Source: Endomicrobium proavitum (GTDB lineage: Bacteria; Elusimicrobiota; Endomicrobiia; Endomicrobiales; Endomicrobiaceae). Taken from it: DNA of 64,000 nt. The stretch covers positions 1,240,001 to 1,304,000 of the forward strand of contig NZ_CP009498.1 in assembly GCF_001027545.1 (NCBI RefSeq), read 5' to 3'. The notes beneath the pieces are model-generated. The model was given only the letters and a program-made list of their open reading frames with translations, was not told the origin of the DNA and did not search any database. Shown one piece after another: positions 52,601-61,339 of this stretch. A program made the position numbers and the translations under genes. The stretch's first letter is position 1. Every line of letters starts with the position of its first letter.

Positions 52601-52776
52601 TTGTGAGCTATTCGTGTGCGGATTTGTCTTCTTTGTGCAGCTGCTTCTTTAACAGATGCAAACTCATTATCTAATAGAAGAGAATTTAAATGTAAAATAT
52701 TTTTACCGCTTCGCACACAAACACCAATACTTCCTGAACCTAAATCAAACGAATATACAAGTTCTTGTTTTGGCAT
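49606..52776 (-). CDS. cas9: Cas9 endonuclease, compact type II-C
   Basis: 1056 residues, within the usual II-C size. RuvC-I has YSFDLGSGSIGV (catalytic Asp about 11). An Arg-rich bridge helix follows (AAAQRRQIRTRIAHKEREKWW). RuvC-II has KVVFEIARED, HNH has YEIDHIVPRTS and later LTKNALNQTKKDRTPYEW, and RuvC-III has NKKHHALDALVLSMLP; all catalytic residues are present. The C-terminal third should recognise the PAM, which cannot be read from sequence. GGAGG precedes the ATG. With cas1 and cas2 it forms a three-gene operon, convergent with array and tracrRNA. The protein should cut DNA matched by the 42 spacers. Confidence 0.98.
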   Translation of the reverse strand: MPKQELVYSFDLGSGSIGVCVRSGKNILHLNSLLLDNEFASVKEAAAQRRQIRTRIAHKEREKWWNEQAKKAGIEVLQTAQPTKENPNLKPDSRMLIEFLPKNSKDKTIYSSHLLRIALLQGIKLESWQIYKAIRSAIQRRGYDANLPWATDYDSDTKANSDAATRYEEKLKEFFADKEEYYYPCYYEAYIQSIWSPSNPKDLSGRLSENPSPARNKDNKPQEDKCFPSRDLVEKELKDLLSAAAKLFPKLKDKENYVLYGQAQRAYASYEYKKDIDKENYISHRGTSWDWQGLLGQKVPRFDNRIIAKCRLIPRFNVCNAKKQINKEVSFLLALKNMRFTLDNTTTQSLNCAQINEIFKTYAEFCEYEKQKETAVAKKQNPCTKTFWKNYVHALGGEVNPGQQEIAKPKEGGRSSFCKPALNILHSLILSGKTPHNYYAELVEQTKNTDLQKGLIKDDYRFLLNMPNDWNSISIQDTREEDKKLSQQEALRKIDEIIAGVNNRIVCHRLLMLKQVLQKLDDQFNKEYGVPDKVVFEIAREDFMGKKKKDEYLKKAKDGKKNNDDAVKKLKDMGLPVSDPNIIKIKLGNEQKWKDIYDTSDKRNLIPENIGQYEIDHIVPRTSSKGGSDSFVNFILTKNALNQTKKDRTPYEWLSSDNSKWQAYLANIADFSKSANSKKIELLTSDKAENIEKRKTDLQATSYLEKLAQTIAGLYFGFGINTKDDKKRILFFTGGETATVRSKLDLNRVLYKNDEEFEKAQKAGLKEKNRKNKKHHALDALVLSMLPEIKVSKREIIEKPDYFHKDYCVKQLKSIIPQTIKQIKPKLRATIYALRSRYENGKPYYYFISRFNSNLTLFEKMEDAKKEITNIFDLKIKNDWKVKLEEKGLTQEKWIEFLNKYTNNGKRIKQIAMTDSKAFKKEETFNSNGIIKNVIGEYGSNGVKGQWIKGKEGHQGQIVYKDEKGKWRVEPVYVFESIYNKKKLYENKYKDVRFLKSGQLVELKKDYENIKAGIYILRTLKSNGSCKLEDINTQEEIDKSVNVLIEQCGMRSYEKK

Positions 52777-52862
52777 ATAACCTCCAAATGTAGATGGTTA
52801 TATTAAACAAAAATATATAGTTTTTTGCAATGTAAAAATGCAGAGTTATTAATGATTAATAT

Positions 52863-52964
52863 TCAAGTTACACTATAAAAATTGGGCGTCGTTTGAATGA
52901 GTTTTATAATTACATAGTAAGGATTTTTGTTCTAATCGCCCTAAAAATTGGGCGTCGTTTGAAT
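52863..52964 (+). CRISPR. Relic of a second type II-C array: two diverged repeats, one spacer
   Basis: The intact repeat at 52929-52964 (GTTCTAATCGCCCTAAAAAT + TGGGCGTCGTTTGAAT) is 36 bp and matches the active repeat at 23 of 36 positions, including GTTCT at the start and AAT at the end. A second copy ends at 52898, identical over its last 23 bases but degenerate in its outer half. The two are 66 bp apart, leaving one 30-bp spacer (52899-52928), the same geometry as the active array. The repeat lacks the TATAAT end and has a CGCCC/GGGCG palindrome. No matching anti-repeat was seen. Confidence 0.65.
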
Positions 52965-52994
52965 AATTGCCAACCAAATACATACCGGTTAAAA

Positions 52995-55900
52995 ATTTCA
53001 ATTCACGCTCCCGTGAAGGGAGCGACCTGACAAACAGGCTGCGGAAGAATTCTGCGCGCGCAATTTCAATTCACGCTCCCGTGAAGGGAGCGACAGAATG
53101 CTAAATAGGGTTCTTGGAATGCCAACTCATTTCAATTCACGCTCCCGTGAAGGGAGCGACCAACCCAATCCGAATGTTATAGCGCCGAGCACAAAATTTC
53201 AATTCACGCTCCCGTGAAGGGAGCGACAGCCTCATTTCGGTTTCCGCGTCTTCCCTTTTTTTATTTCAATTCACGCTCCCGTGAAGGGAGCGACTAACCC
53301 AGCCAAAGAATATCTTGCATTTGGTCGTAATTTCAATTCACGCTCCCGTGAAGGGAGCGACCCTGCCCGAGCGTAGTTATTAGTAAGCTTCGGCATTTCA
53401 ATTCACGCTCCCGTGAAGGGAGCGACAATTGCAGAAGCAAAAGAAGATATGCTTGACGCTATTTCAATTCACGCTCCCGTGAAGGGAGCGACAAAATAAA
53501 CGCTATCATTGATCGTTCTACAATAATTTCAATTCACGCTCCCGTGAAGGGAGCGACTTAAAGATAGGGATGGAGTGGAATGCTTAAACATATTTCAATT
53601 CACGCTCCCGTGAAGGGAGCGACGCCTTCTTCTATCTGCCCTTTCGCCCAAGATTGGTTATTTCAATTCACGCTCCCGTGAAGGGAGCGACTGGATAAGC
53701 AAGGTCTTCAGCACGACCCGATTATTATTTCAATTCACGCTCCCGTGAAGGGAGCGACTAGAAGAGTGTTTAATCCTGAAAACGGCGATGTATTTCAATT
53801 CACGCTCCCGTGAAGGGAGCGACTTGCCGAAGCTTTTAAAAACAGAGATTTAACGCTGCATTTCAATTCACGCTCCCGTGAAGGGAGCGACGGACTAAAA
53901 AATATCTCGCCGGAGATGTAAAGGCATTTCAATTCACGCTCCCGTGAAGGGAGCGACAATTACAGAAAAGTGAGGATGAGTTGATTAGCCACATTTCAAT
54001 TCACGCTCCCGTGAAGGGAGCGACTAAGAGCCCGCGTGCGACGCGTTGCGAATGATTTATTTCAATTCACGCTCCCGTGAAGGGAGCGACTCTATAGTTT
54101 TCGTTGTAGACTCTTGCGTATGCTCATTTCAATTCACGCTCCCGTGAAGGGAGCGACCATCAAAAAAATTTCAAGCAAAACAAAAATTTCAATTTCAATT
54201 CACGCTCCCGTGAAGGGAGCGACAATTCGTAAATGTTATACCGCAGCTAATTGTTGCATTTCAATTCACGCTCCCGTGAAGGGAGCGACAAATATGGTTT
54301 ACCGCTCTGGTCAACCCAATCAAATTTCAATTCACGCTCCCGTGAAGGGAGCGACGACAGCACAGGCACAATGGGATATGCAACATCGCCCATTTCAATT
54401 CACGCTCCCGTGAAGGGAGCGACGAATCTTGCCGGCAAGCCCTGCGATAACCTTTTCAATTTCAATTCACGCTCCCGTGAAGGGAGCGACCTCTCGCAGA
54501 GAAAAATGAAATTATGGAATTGGCATTTCAATTCACGCTCCCGTGAAGGGAGCGACCTTGCTCCTCGTAGTTTTTAAAATATTTTTATAAATTTCAATTC
54601 ACGCTCCCGTGAAGGGAGCGACAAGCCGGTTTTTTTGACGGAGGCGGCGCTAAGGCATTTCAATTCACGCTCCCGTGAAGGGAGCGACGATTTCAAATAA
54701 ATCAATTAGCTGCAAGTCAATTTATTTCAATTCACGCTCCCGTGAAGGGAGCGACTGCCCCCGATATGAGTCCACTTAATAGGTTTCCCAATTTCAATTC
54801 ACGCTCCCGTGAAGGGAGCGACGGTAATTTTCATTATAGACTCTCGCATATGCGCGATTTCAATTCACGCTCCCGTGAAGGGAGCGACCTCTCGCAGAGA
54901 AAAATGAAATTATGGAATTGGCATTTCAATTCACGCTCCCGTGAAGGGAGCGACCTTGCTCCTCGTAGTTTTTAAAATATTTTTATAAATTTCAATTCAC
55001 GCTCCCGTGAAGGGAGCGACAAGCCGGTTTTTTTGACGGAGGCGGCGCTAAGGCATTTCAATTCACGCTCCCGTGAAGGGAGCGACGATTTCAAATAAAT
55101 CAATTAGCTGCAAGTCAATTTATTTCAATTCACGCTCCCGTGAAGGGAGCGACTGCCCCCGATATGAGTCCACTTAATAGGTTTCCCAATTTCAATTCAC
55201 GCTCCCGTGAAGGGAGCGACGGTAATTTTCATTATAGACTCTCGCATATGCGCGATTTCAATTCACGCTCCCGTGAAGGGAGCGACCTCTCGCAGAGAAA
55301 AATGAAATTATGGAATTGGCATTTCAATTCACGCTCCCGTGAAGGGAGCGACCTTGCTCCTCGTAGTTTTTAAAATATTTTTATAAATTTCAATTCACGC
55401 TCCCGTGAAGGGAGCGACAAGCCGGTTTTTTTGACGGAGGCGGCGCTAAGGCATTTCAATTCACGCTCCCGTGAAGGGAGCGACGATTTCAAATAAATCA
55501 ATTAGCTGCAAGTCAATTTATTTCAATTCACGCTCCCGTGAAGGGAGCGACTGCCCCCGATATGAGTCCACTTAATAGGTTTCCCAATTTCAATTCACGC
55601 TCCCGTGAAGGGAGCGACGGTAATTTTCATTATAGACTCTCGCATATGCGCGATTTCAATTCACGCTCCCGTGAAGGGAGCGACCTCTCGCAGAGAAAAA
55701 TGAAATTATGGAATTGGCATTTCAATTCACGCTCCCGTGAAGGGAGCGACCTTGCTCCTCGTAGTTTTTAAAATATTTTTATAAATTTCAATTCACGCTC
55801 CCGTGAAGGGAGCGACAAGCCGGTTTTTTTGACGGAGGCGGCGCTAAGGCATTTCAATTCACGCTCCCGTGAAGGGAGCGACGATTTCAAATAAATCAAT

Positions 55901-58676
55901 TAGCTGCAAGTCAATTTATTTCAATTCACGCTCCCGTGAAGGGAGCGACCGGTAACTCATAATCCTCATAACTTCTCTTGACCATTTCAATTCACGCTCC
56001 CGTGAAGGGAGCGACAATTATCAACTACTTTCAGGAGCGGCAACAAATAATTTCAATTCACGCTCCCGTGAAGGGAGCGACAACGGCACCGACGATAACC
56101 CGGGAATAAAAACGAATTTCAATTCACGCTCCCGTGAAGGGAGCGACCGGACGAGAAATAGCATAAAAATAAAGATAGAGGAATTTCAATTCACGCTCCC
56201 GTGAAGGGAGCGACATCATATTGATGGTTTATGTTTACGTTGTGAGTTATTTCAATTCACGCTCCCGTGAAGGGAGCGACAAGCAAATAATTGCTGACGA
56301 CTTGGAAATACGTTTTATTTCAATTCACGCTCCCGTGAAGGGAGCGACACCAACAGGGCAAAAGATAATGTTTCGTGGATTGATTTCAATTCACGCTCCC
56401 GTGAAGGGAGCGACCGCCAAAGCGACCGTGAAATGATGCGGGGAAGGTTGCATTTCAATTCACGCTCCCGTGAAGGGAGCGACTAAGAACAGAGTAAAAT
56501 ATAATGGTAAAAAATACATTTCAATTCACGCTCCCGTGAAGGGAGCGACAGGTGATAATGTTTTAGCGCGAGTAAATTCTGGTATTTCAATTCACGCTCC
56601 CGTGAAGGGAGCGACTTCCCTTTCTTTTAGCACCGCCCGCCGCCTTTTTATTTCAATTCACGCTCCCGTGAAGGGAGCGACTACCTTACAAAATTAATAA
56701 AAGCGATTGGTATTTTATTTCAATTCACGCTCCCGTGAAGGGAGCGACCAAAACGGATAGTCCGCGGAAATGCTTACAGACGATTTCAATTCACGCTCCC
56801 GTGAAGGGAGCGACTTAATCATACCGCTCTAAAATCTTGTTGTCGTCGATTTCAATTCACGCTCCCGTGAAGGGAGCGACAATAAGGGATTGAGCGTAGA
56901 TCACCTGATACAGGATTTCAATTCACGCTCCCGTGAAGGGAGCGACGCCACCGGCGGACTTGCTCAAGCGTTAGCGCAGAATTTCAATTCACGCTCCCGT
57001 GAAGGGAGCGACCTTTGAGCCCCTCGGCATGCTCTAAAATATATATTATTTCAATTCACGCTCCCGTGAAGGGAGCGACAAGGTAACGGATGCGTTTGCG
57101 GAAAAATATGGGCATTTCAATTCACGCTCCCGTGAAGGGAGCGACCAGCGGATTTTATTTCAGCTTCACTGAATAGATATTTCAATTCACGCTCCCGTGA
57201 AGGGAGCGACGAGAATATTAGCGATATCAGCATCTACTCCGCCATATTTCAATTCACGCTCCCGTGAAGGGAGCGACTTGATAACAACTGCGCACTCCTG
57301 ATAACTTTAAATATTTCAATTCACGCTCCCGTGAAGGGAGCGACTTGATTTTTCTTTTGCTTTAAGCCATACATTGTATATTTCAATTCACGCTCCCGTG
57401 AAGGGAGCGACTTAATTTTAACCTTTTACCTTACTTAAACATTCAATTTCAATTCACGCTCCCGTGAAGGGAGCGACTTTTAATCCTTAATCAATAAAAT
57501 AAGACCAGCTATTTCAATTCACGCTCCCGTGAAGGGAGCGACCAAAGTTTACGACGGGAAAACATACAATGACCCTAAATTTCAATTCACGCTCCCGTGA
57601 AGGGAGCGACTATCACGGCTTCTATTTTTCCACGTTCTGACAAATTTCAATTCACGCTCCCGTGAAGGGAGCGACTTGCGCAGCAGGAGCAATATCAGCA
57701 GACATTAGATATTTCAATTCACGCTCCCGTGAAGGGAGCGACAACGACGCCGTGAGAGCGGGCGAAACATTATTGTTATTTCAATTCACGCTCCCGTGAA
57801 GGGAGCGACGTCCGCCTCAACAGCCTCGGAACGCAATAATAAAATATTTCAATTCACGCTCCCGTGAAGGGAGCGACAAATGATTGAATTGCCGCTTAAA
57901 GCAATGAGCGTATTTCAATTCACGCTCCCGTGAAGGGAGCGACAAAATGATTGAATTGCCGCTTAAAGCAATGAGCGTATTTCAATTCACGCTCCCGTGA
58001 AGGGAGCGACGGGTATAACGTGCTTAACCCCGCAAATATCAACGCATTTCAATTCACGCTCCCGTGAAGGGAGCGACTTAACATTTAATGTATTATCAGC
58101 ATTAATTGCCGATTTCAATTCACGCTCCCGTGAAGGGAGCGACAAAGTTTTATGTATAAAAAATATGGCACTCTTGAAATTTCAATTCACGCTCCCGTGA
58201 AGGGAGCGACTGGGCTGCGGATATTCTTTCTTTTTCATTAATTCAATTTCAATTCACGCTCCCGTGAAGGGAGCGACTAAATAACGCCCGCAATGCTATA
58301 CCGGCAGTTATATTTCAATTCACGCTCCCGTGAAGGGAGCGACGTTGTCCCAAGCGACGATGCGTAGCTGCCCAACGATTTCAATTCACGCTCCCGTGAA
58401 GGGAGCGACCTAATTACATAGTCCCTTAAAAGCCCGTATAAAAGATTTCAATTCACGCTCCCGTGAAGGGAGCGACCTTTTAAATTTTATAATGAAAAGA
58501 TAAGGAGTAATATTTCAATTCACGCTCCCGTGAAGGGAGCGACCAAGCCTCACTTCCTTTCGCTCCTTTCACGCTTTTATTTCAATTCACGCTCCCGTGA
58601 AGGGAGCGACCGCCGTGCTCGCTATTACTTCCAACCGCCCACCCATTTCAATTCACGCTCCCGTGAAGGGAGCGAC
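52995..58676 (-). CRISPR. Type I-C CRISPR array, 86 repeats, 32-bp repeat, 34-36-bp spacers
   Basis: On the plus strand each repeat reads ATTTCAATTCACGCTC + CCGTGAAGGGAGCGAC. The reverse complement (GTCGCTCCCTTCACGGGAGC + GTGAATTGAAAT) is a classic I-C repeat with a CGCTCCC/GGGAGCG hairpin and the ATTGAAA(T) handle. So the array is transcribed leftward from the cas2 side. I counted 86 repeats and 85 spacers, of which about 69 are distinct because of an internal 398-bp amplification. Repeats are essentially invariant at both ends. Apparent proteins (FNSRSREGSD, ISIHAPVKGAT) are artefacts of the repeat. Confidence 0.98.
54491..55949. repeat. 398-bp tandem amplification of six spacer-repeat units inside the I-C array
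   Basis: The spacer beginning CTCTCGCAGAG occurs at 54491, 54889, 55287 and 55685, exactly 398 bp apart. The five spacers after it (CTTGCTCC, AAGCCGG, GATTTCAAAT, TGCCCCC, GGTAATTTTC) repeat in the same order. Three copies are complete and the fourth has four spacers before new sequence starts at 55950. The copies appear identical, so the event is recent. Confidence 0.93.
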
Positions 58677-58875
58677 AGTACTGCAAAAACTTATTGTAAA
58701 TTCAACTTATTTTTTTATAATTATGCGAACCCTCCATATTCGCTCAAGTTCTATTTTATGATTTTGAATTCTCATTCATTTTTCAATATGCGATGTCAAT
58801 GAACAAAACTAAACCACCTAATGTTCGCACTAATAAAAAATTGTCAAAAAAATAATATGCCTGTTAATCAAAAAA
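58677..58875 (-). promoter_or_regulatory. Leader of the I-C array
   Basis: 199 bp of AT-rich DNA between cas2 and the first (newest-side) repeat, with no gene on either strand that I can support. By position it is the leader that holds the array promoter and the integration site for new spacers. Confidence 0.6.
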
Positions 58876-59166
58876 TCATATTATCAAACTGCCATGATAA
58901 TCCACAGCTTCTTTTGCGCCATAATGTTCTATTTTTCTTTCCCAATTTGAACCTAACATATAAAACCTTAAACTGTCTTTTTTTAAATCTATTATTTTCA
59001 GCAATTTATTTTTTAAAAATACCCATTGCGTAGGATCAACTTCACATTCAAAAACAGAAAATTGAACCCTTTGCCCGTAATCTAAACATGCTTTAGATAC
59101 ATTTCTCAAGCGTTTTGCTCCGCCCGATTCTGTTGTGTTTATATCGTAGCTTATGAGAACTAACAT
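58876..59166 (-). CDS. cas2: CRISPR adaptation protein Cas2 (type I-C)
   Basis: 96 residues, normal length for subtype I-C. MLVLISYDINTTESGGAKRLRNVSKACLDYGQRVQFSVFECEVD shows the conserved Asp-8 (YDI), the RLR-x-V-x-K-x-C helix and the QxSVFEC strand (key parts YDINT, GQRVQFSVFEC). It pairs with the neighbouring Cas1. It is separated from cas1 by 45 bp that contain a piece of dispersed repeat, whereas cas1 and cas2 are usually fused by overlap in this subtype. Confidence 0.96.
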   Translation of the reverse strand: MLVLISYDINTTESGGAKRLRNVSKACLDYGQRVQFSVFECEVDPTQWVFLKNKLLKIIDLKKDSLRFYMLGSNWERKIEHYGAKEAVDYHGSLII

Positions 59167-59208
59167 TACACCTCACCATGCCCTCTCCCCCTTGGAGCGA
59201 GGGAATTA
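59167..59208. repeat. Dispersed repeat fragment between I-C cas1 and cas2
   Basis: CCTCACCATGCCCTCTCCCC then CTTGGAGCGAGGGAATTAA. It resembles the CCCTCACC...CCTCTCCCGCAAGGGGCGAGG module at 1570 and 38828. A CCCTC/GAGGG hairpin can form between the two coding regions. Confidence 0.5.
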
Positions 59209-59211
59209 AGC

Positions 59212-60246
59212 TTATTTCCAAATGAAAGGAGGATATGCGTCAATATCTCCCCTTACATATCTTGCAAAAAGTAAGGCTTGGGCATGAAACAAAAGCCCTA
59301 TGTGAATATTTTCTTTAAAAAACGGATGAAAAACTTCTTCTTCTTTTCTTTTTCTGTATTCATCTAACACAATTTTTCTATTTTCATCGTTCATTATTAC
59401 GCCGCCGCTTGAAGATTGCTGAAAACCTTTCTCATCAAGTTGGGATAAATTTATTAATGTAAGAACTAATCTGTCTGCAATAACAGAGCGGAATTCTTCC
59501 ATTAAATCTAAAGCTAAACTTGGCCTGCCGGGGCGGTCTTTATGAAAGAATCCTACTTGCGGATCAAGACCAACGCCTTCCAATGCAGAAGCAACATCGT
59601 GCGCTAAAAGAGTGTATATGAAAGATAACAAACAATTAACATTATCTTGCGGCGGGCGGCGGGTTCTTTCTTTCATAAAAAAGTTTTCTTTATTGTTTAA
59701 TATCAATTCATCAAAGACGCTGAAATATGAGTTTGCAGCATCGCCTTCCATTCCCCGCAATATGTCAATATTTTCTGCGCTTAATACTTTTGACATTGAC
59801 CTGCTTAAGCTTTCAGATACTTGTTTCAATTTTTCGCAATCTTTCATTTTATCGCTGTGATCTCTTAAAGCTCTGTTGATAACAGTTTTTGAATTGTTCA
59901 ATTTGCCTATTAAAATTGATTTTGCCGTATCAAGACAAAATTTTTCATCATCGGAATATTTATATTGCTGCTTTCTCAACAAAACATTTCCTGAAACAGG
60001 CGACTGAACTTTTGCAATAAACTTGCCGTATTGCGTGAAGAAACTTACCTGAACATTATTTTCTGCGCACAGTCCAAAGAAAAAAGGAGAGCACAAAACA
60101 TTGCCAAAACAAACCACTGAATTTATAAGATGTATTGGCGCGCGAAATATTTCTTTACCGTGCAAGCTGACAACTAAATTTTCTCGCTCTTTTGAAATAT
60201 ATGATTCTTGCGTTGTGATGTAAAGATTATTAAATAGTTTTTTCAT
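59212..60246 (-). CDS. cas1: CRISPR integrase Cas1 (type I-C)
   Basis: 344 residues, typical I-C Cas1. The catalytic Glu lies in RGMEGDAANSYF (about 165), His in GFFHKDRPGRPSLALDL (about 235) and Glu in LMEEFRSVIADRL (about 249). The N-terminal beta-sandwich has LVVSLHGKEIFRAPIHLI. It works with Cas2, and with Cas4 for PAM-side trimming in this subtype. Its ATG follows immediately after the rhuM stop codon (TAA-ATG), so its translation probably depends on ribosomes finishing rhuM. Confidence 0.96.
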   Translation of the reverse strand: MKKLFNNLYITTQESYISKERENLVVSLHGKEIFRAPIHLINSVVCFGNVLCSPFFFGLCAENNVQVSFFTQYGKFIAKVQSPVSGNVLLRKQQYKYSDDEKFCLDTAKSILIGKLNNSKTVINRALRDHSDKMKDCEKLKQVSESLSRSMSKVLSAENIDILRGMEGDAANSYFSVFDELILNNKENFFMKERTRRPPQDNVNCLLSFIYTLLAHDVASALEGVGLDPQVGFFHKDRPGRPSLALDLMEEFRSVIADRLVLTLINLSQLDEKGFQQSSSGGVIMNDENRKIVLDEYRKRKEEEVFHPFFKENIHIGLLFHAQALLFARYVRGDIDAYPPFIWK

Positions 60247-61290
60247 TTATTTTTTTACGCGCTTTATTTTATTTTCAATCTTTAAAAATCTATCATAATC
60301 GCTTTCAAACAATCTGTCTTGCACTATACGATATTTTTCAAATTCGCCTTCCGCAAAAGATTTGGCTATTTCATGCGTAACTTTGCCATTATTCTGTAAA
60401 ACTTCACGCTCATTAAATTTCAAAAAAGAATTTAATTTTTCTGCCCAATCTTTCATATACATCACTTTGCGGCGTTTTGCTTGGTCTTCTGCATAATCTA
60501 AATACATTGCAACAATCCTATTTAAACCATCCAATTCTTCATGATTTAGATAATTTTTTGCAATACTGACATCGTTTTTTCTTATTCTGCCCTGCGGTGC
60601 ATTTTTCCATGAAGTAAGTCCCATACTTGGCTTTTTATGGCCAGCGCGATTATAAATTATTTCAGCGGCGGTTTCCTTTGTAATCGCCCAATGGAGTTTG
60701 TTTTGGACATTTGCAAAAAAGAGTTGTGTAGTTTCGCTATTCACATTATAGTCAGCGCTACACTGCGCATAAATATCGGTGATTTTCTGATAAAAACGAC
60801 GCTCACTTGAACGAATATCTCGTATTCTTTCAAGTGTTTCATCAAAATAATCCTGCCCAAAAATATATTCCGGTTTTTTTAATCGCTCCGCATCAAGCAC
60901 GGAACCTTTCTGTATATATTCCTTAAGAATTTTACTTGCCCAATTACGAAACATTATTGCTCGCTCTGAATTTACACGATAGCCAACTGCAATAACAGCT
61001 TCAAGATTGTAAAACTCAATATTTCTTTTTACTTGACGCGCACCCTCATTTTGAAGTGTTTCCAAAATGGAAACAGTTGAAGTTTTTTCCAATTCACCCG
61101 ATAAGTAAATATTTGACAAATGTTTTGAAATAGCTGCTTTTTGAATATCAAAAAGTTGCGCCATACTATTTTGCGTAAGCCATAAATTTTGCTGTTGGAA
61201 CAACACTTCAACTTTTGGCGCATTACAACCATCGCGATAAATAATAATTTCGCGCCTCTCACCTTCGTGCATTATCAAATCTTTTCTCAT
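60247..61290 (-). CDS. RhuM-family protein inserted in the I-C cas operon
   Basis: 347 residues of the virulence-RhuM family. The N-terminal part has EVLFQQQNLWLTQNSMAQLF and the helix-turn-helix IQKAAISKHLSNIYLSGEL (about 55-75). The conserved middle has FYNLEAVIAVGYRVNS and ERAIMFRNWASKIL (about 92-125). The C-terminal half is helical (HWAITKETAAEIIYNRAG, LNRIVAMYLDYAEDQAKRR). RhuM proteins have no settled biochemical role; they recur on mobile elements and beside type I restriction systems. Here the gene lies between cas4 and cas1, an uninterrupted pair in ordinary I-C loci, and abuts cas1 with no gap. A regulatory or accessory role in adaptation is inference. AAGGAAT precedes the ATG. Confidence 0.85.
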   Translation of the reverse strand: MRKDLIMHEGERREIIIYRDGCNAPKVEVLFQQQNLWLTQNSMAQLFDIQKAAISKHLSNIYLSGELEKTSTVSILETLQNEGARQVKRNIEFYNLEAVIAVGYRVNSERAIMFRNWASKILKEYIQKGSVLDAERLKKPEYIFGQDYFDETLERIRDIRSSERRFYQKITDIYAQCSADYNVNSETTQLFFANVQNKLHWAITKETAAEIIYNRAGHKKPSMGLTSWKNAPQGRIRKNDVSIAKNYLNHEELDGLNRIVAMYLDYAEDQAKRRKVMYMKDWAEKLNSFLKFNEREVLQNNGKVTHEIAKSFAEGEFEKYRIVQDRLFESDYDRFLKIENKIKRVKK

Positions 61291-61301
61291 GATTATTCCT
61301 T

Positions 61302-61332
61302 TTCAGTTATTAGAAATTTCCTAATAACTGAA
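61302..61332. promoter_or_regulatory. 12-bp perfect inverted repeat between cas4 and rhuM
   Basis: TTCAGTTATTAG (61302-61313) and CTAATAACTGAA (61321-61332) are perfect complements separated by 7 bp. The pair lies within the 49-bp gap between the cas4 stop and the rhuM start. It can be an operator for a DNA-binding RhuM, an mRNA hairpin, or a junction left by insertion. The run of T's needed for a terminator is absent. Confidence 0.6.
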
Positions 61333-61339
61333 CACTCTT

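Noticed and set aside
52929-52964. Second repeat upstream of cas9 as a possible tracrRNA anti-repeat
   Set aside because: It is similar to the repeat in the same sense rather than complementary, and a good anti-repeat with hairpin exists at 48258.
54114-58802. Several short frames with ISIHAPVKGAT or FNSRSREGSD repeats
   Set aside because: Translations of the I-C repeat and its spacers.
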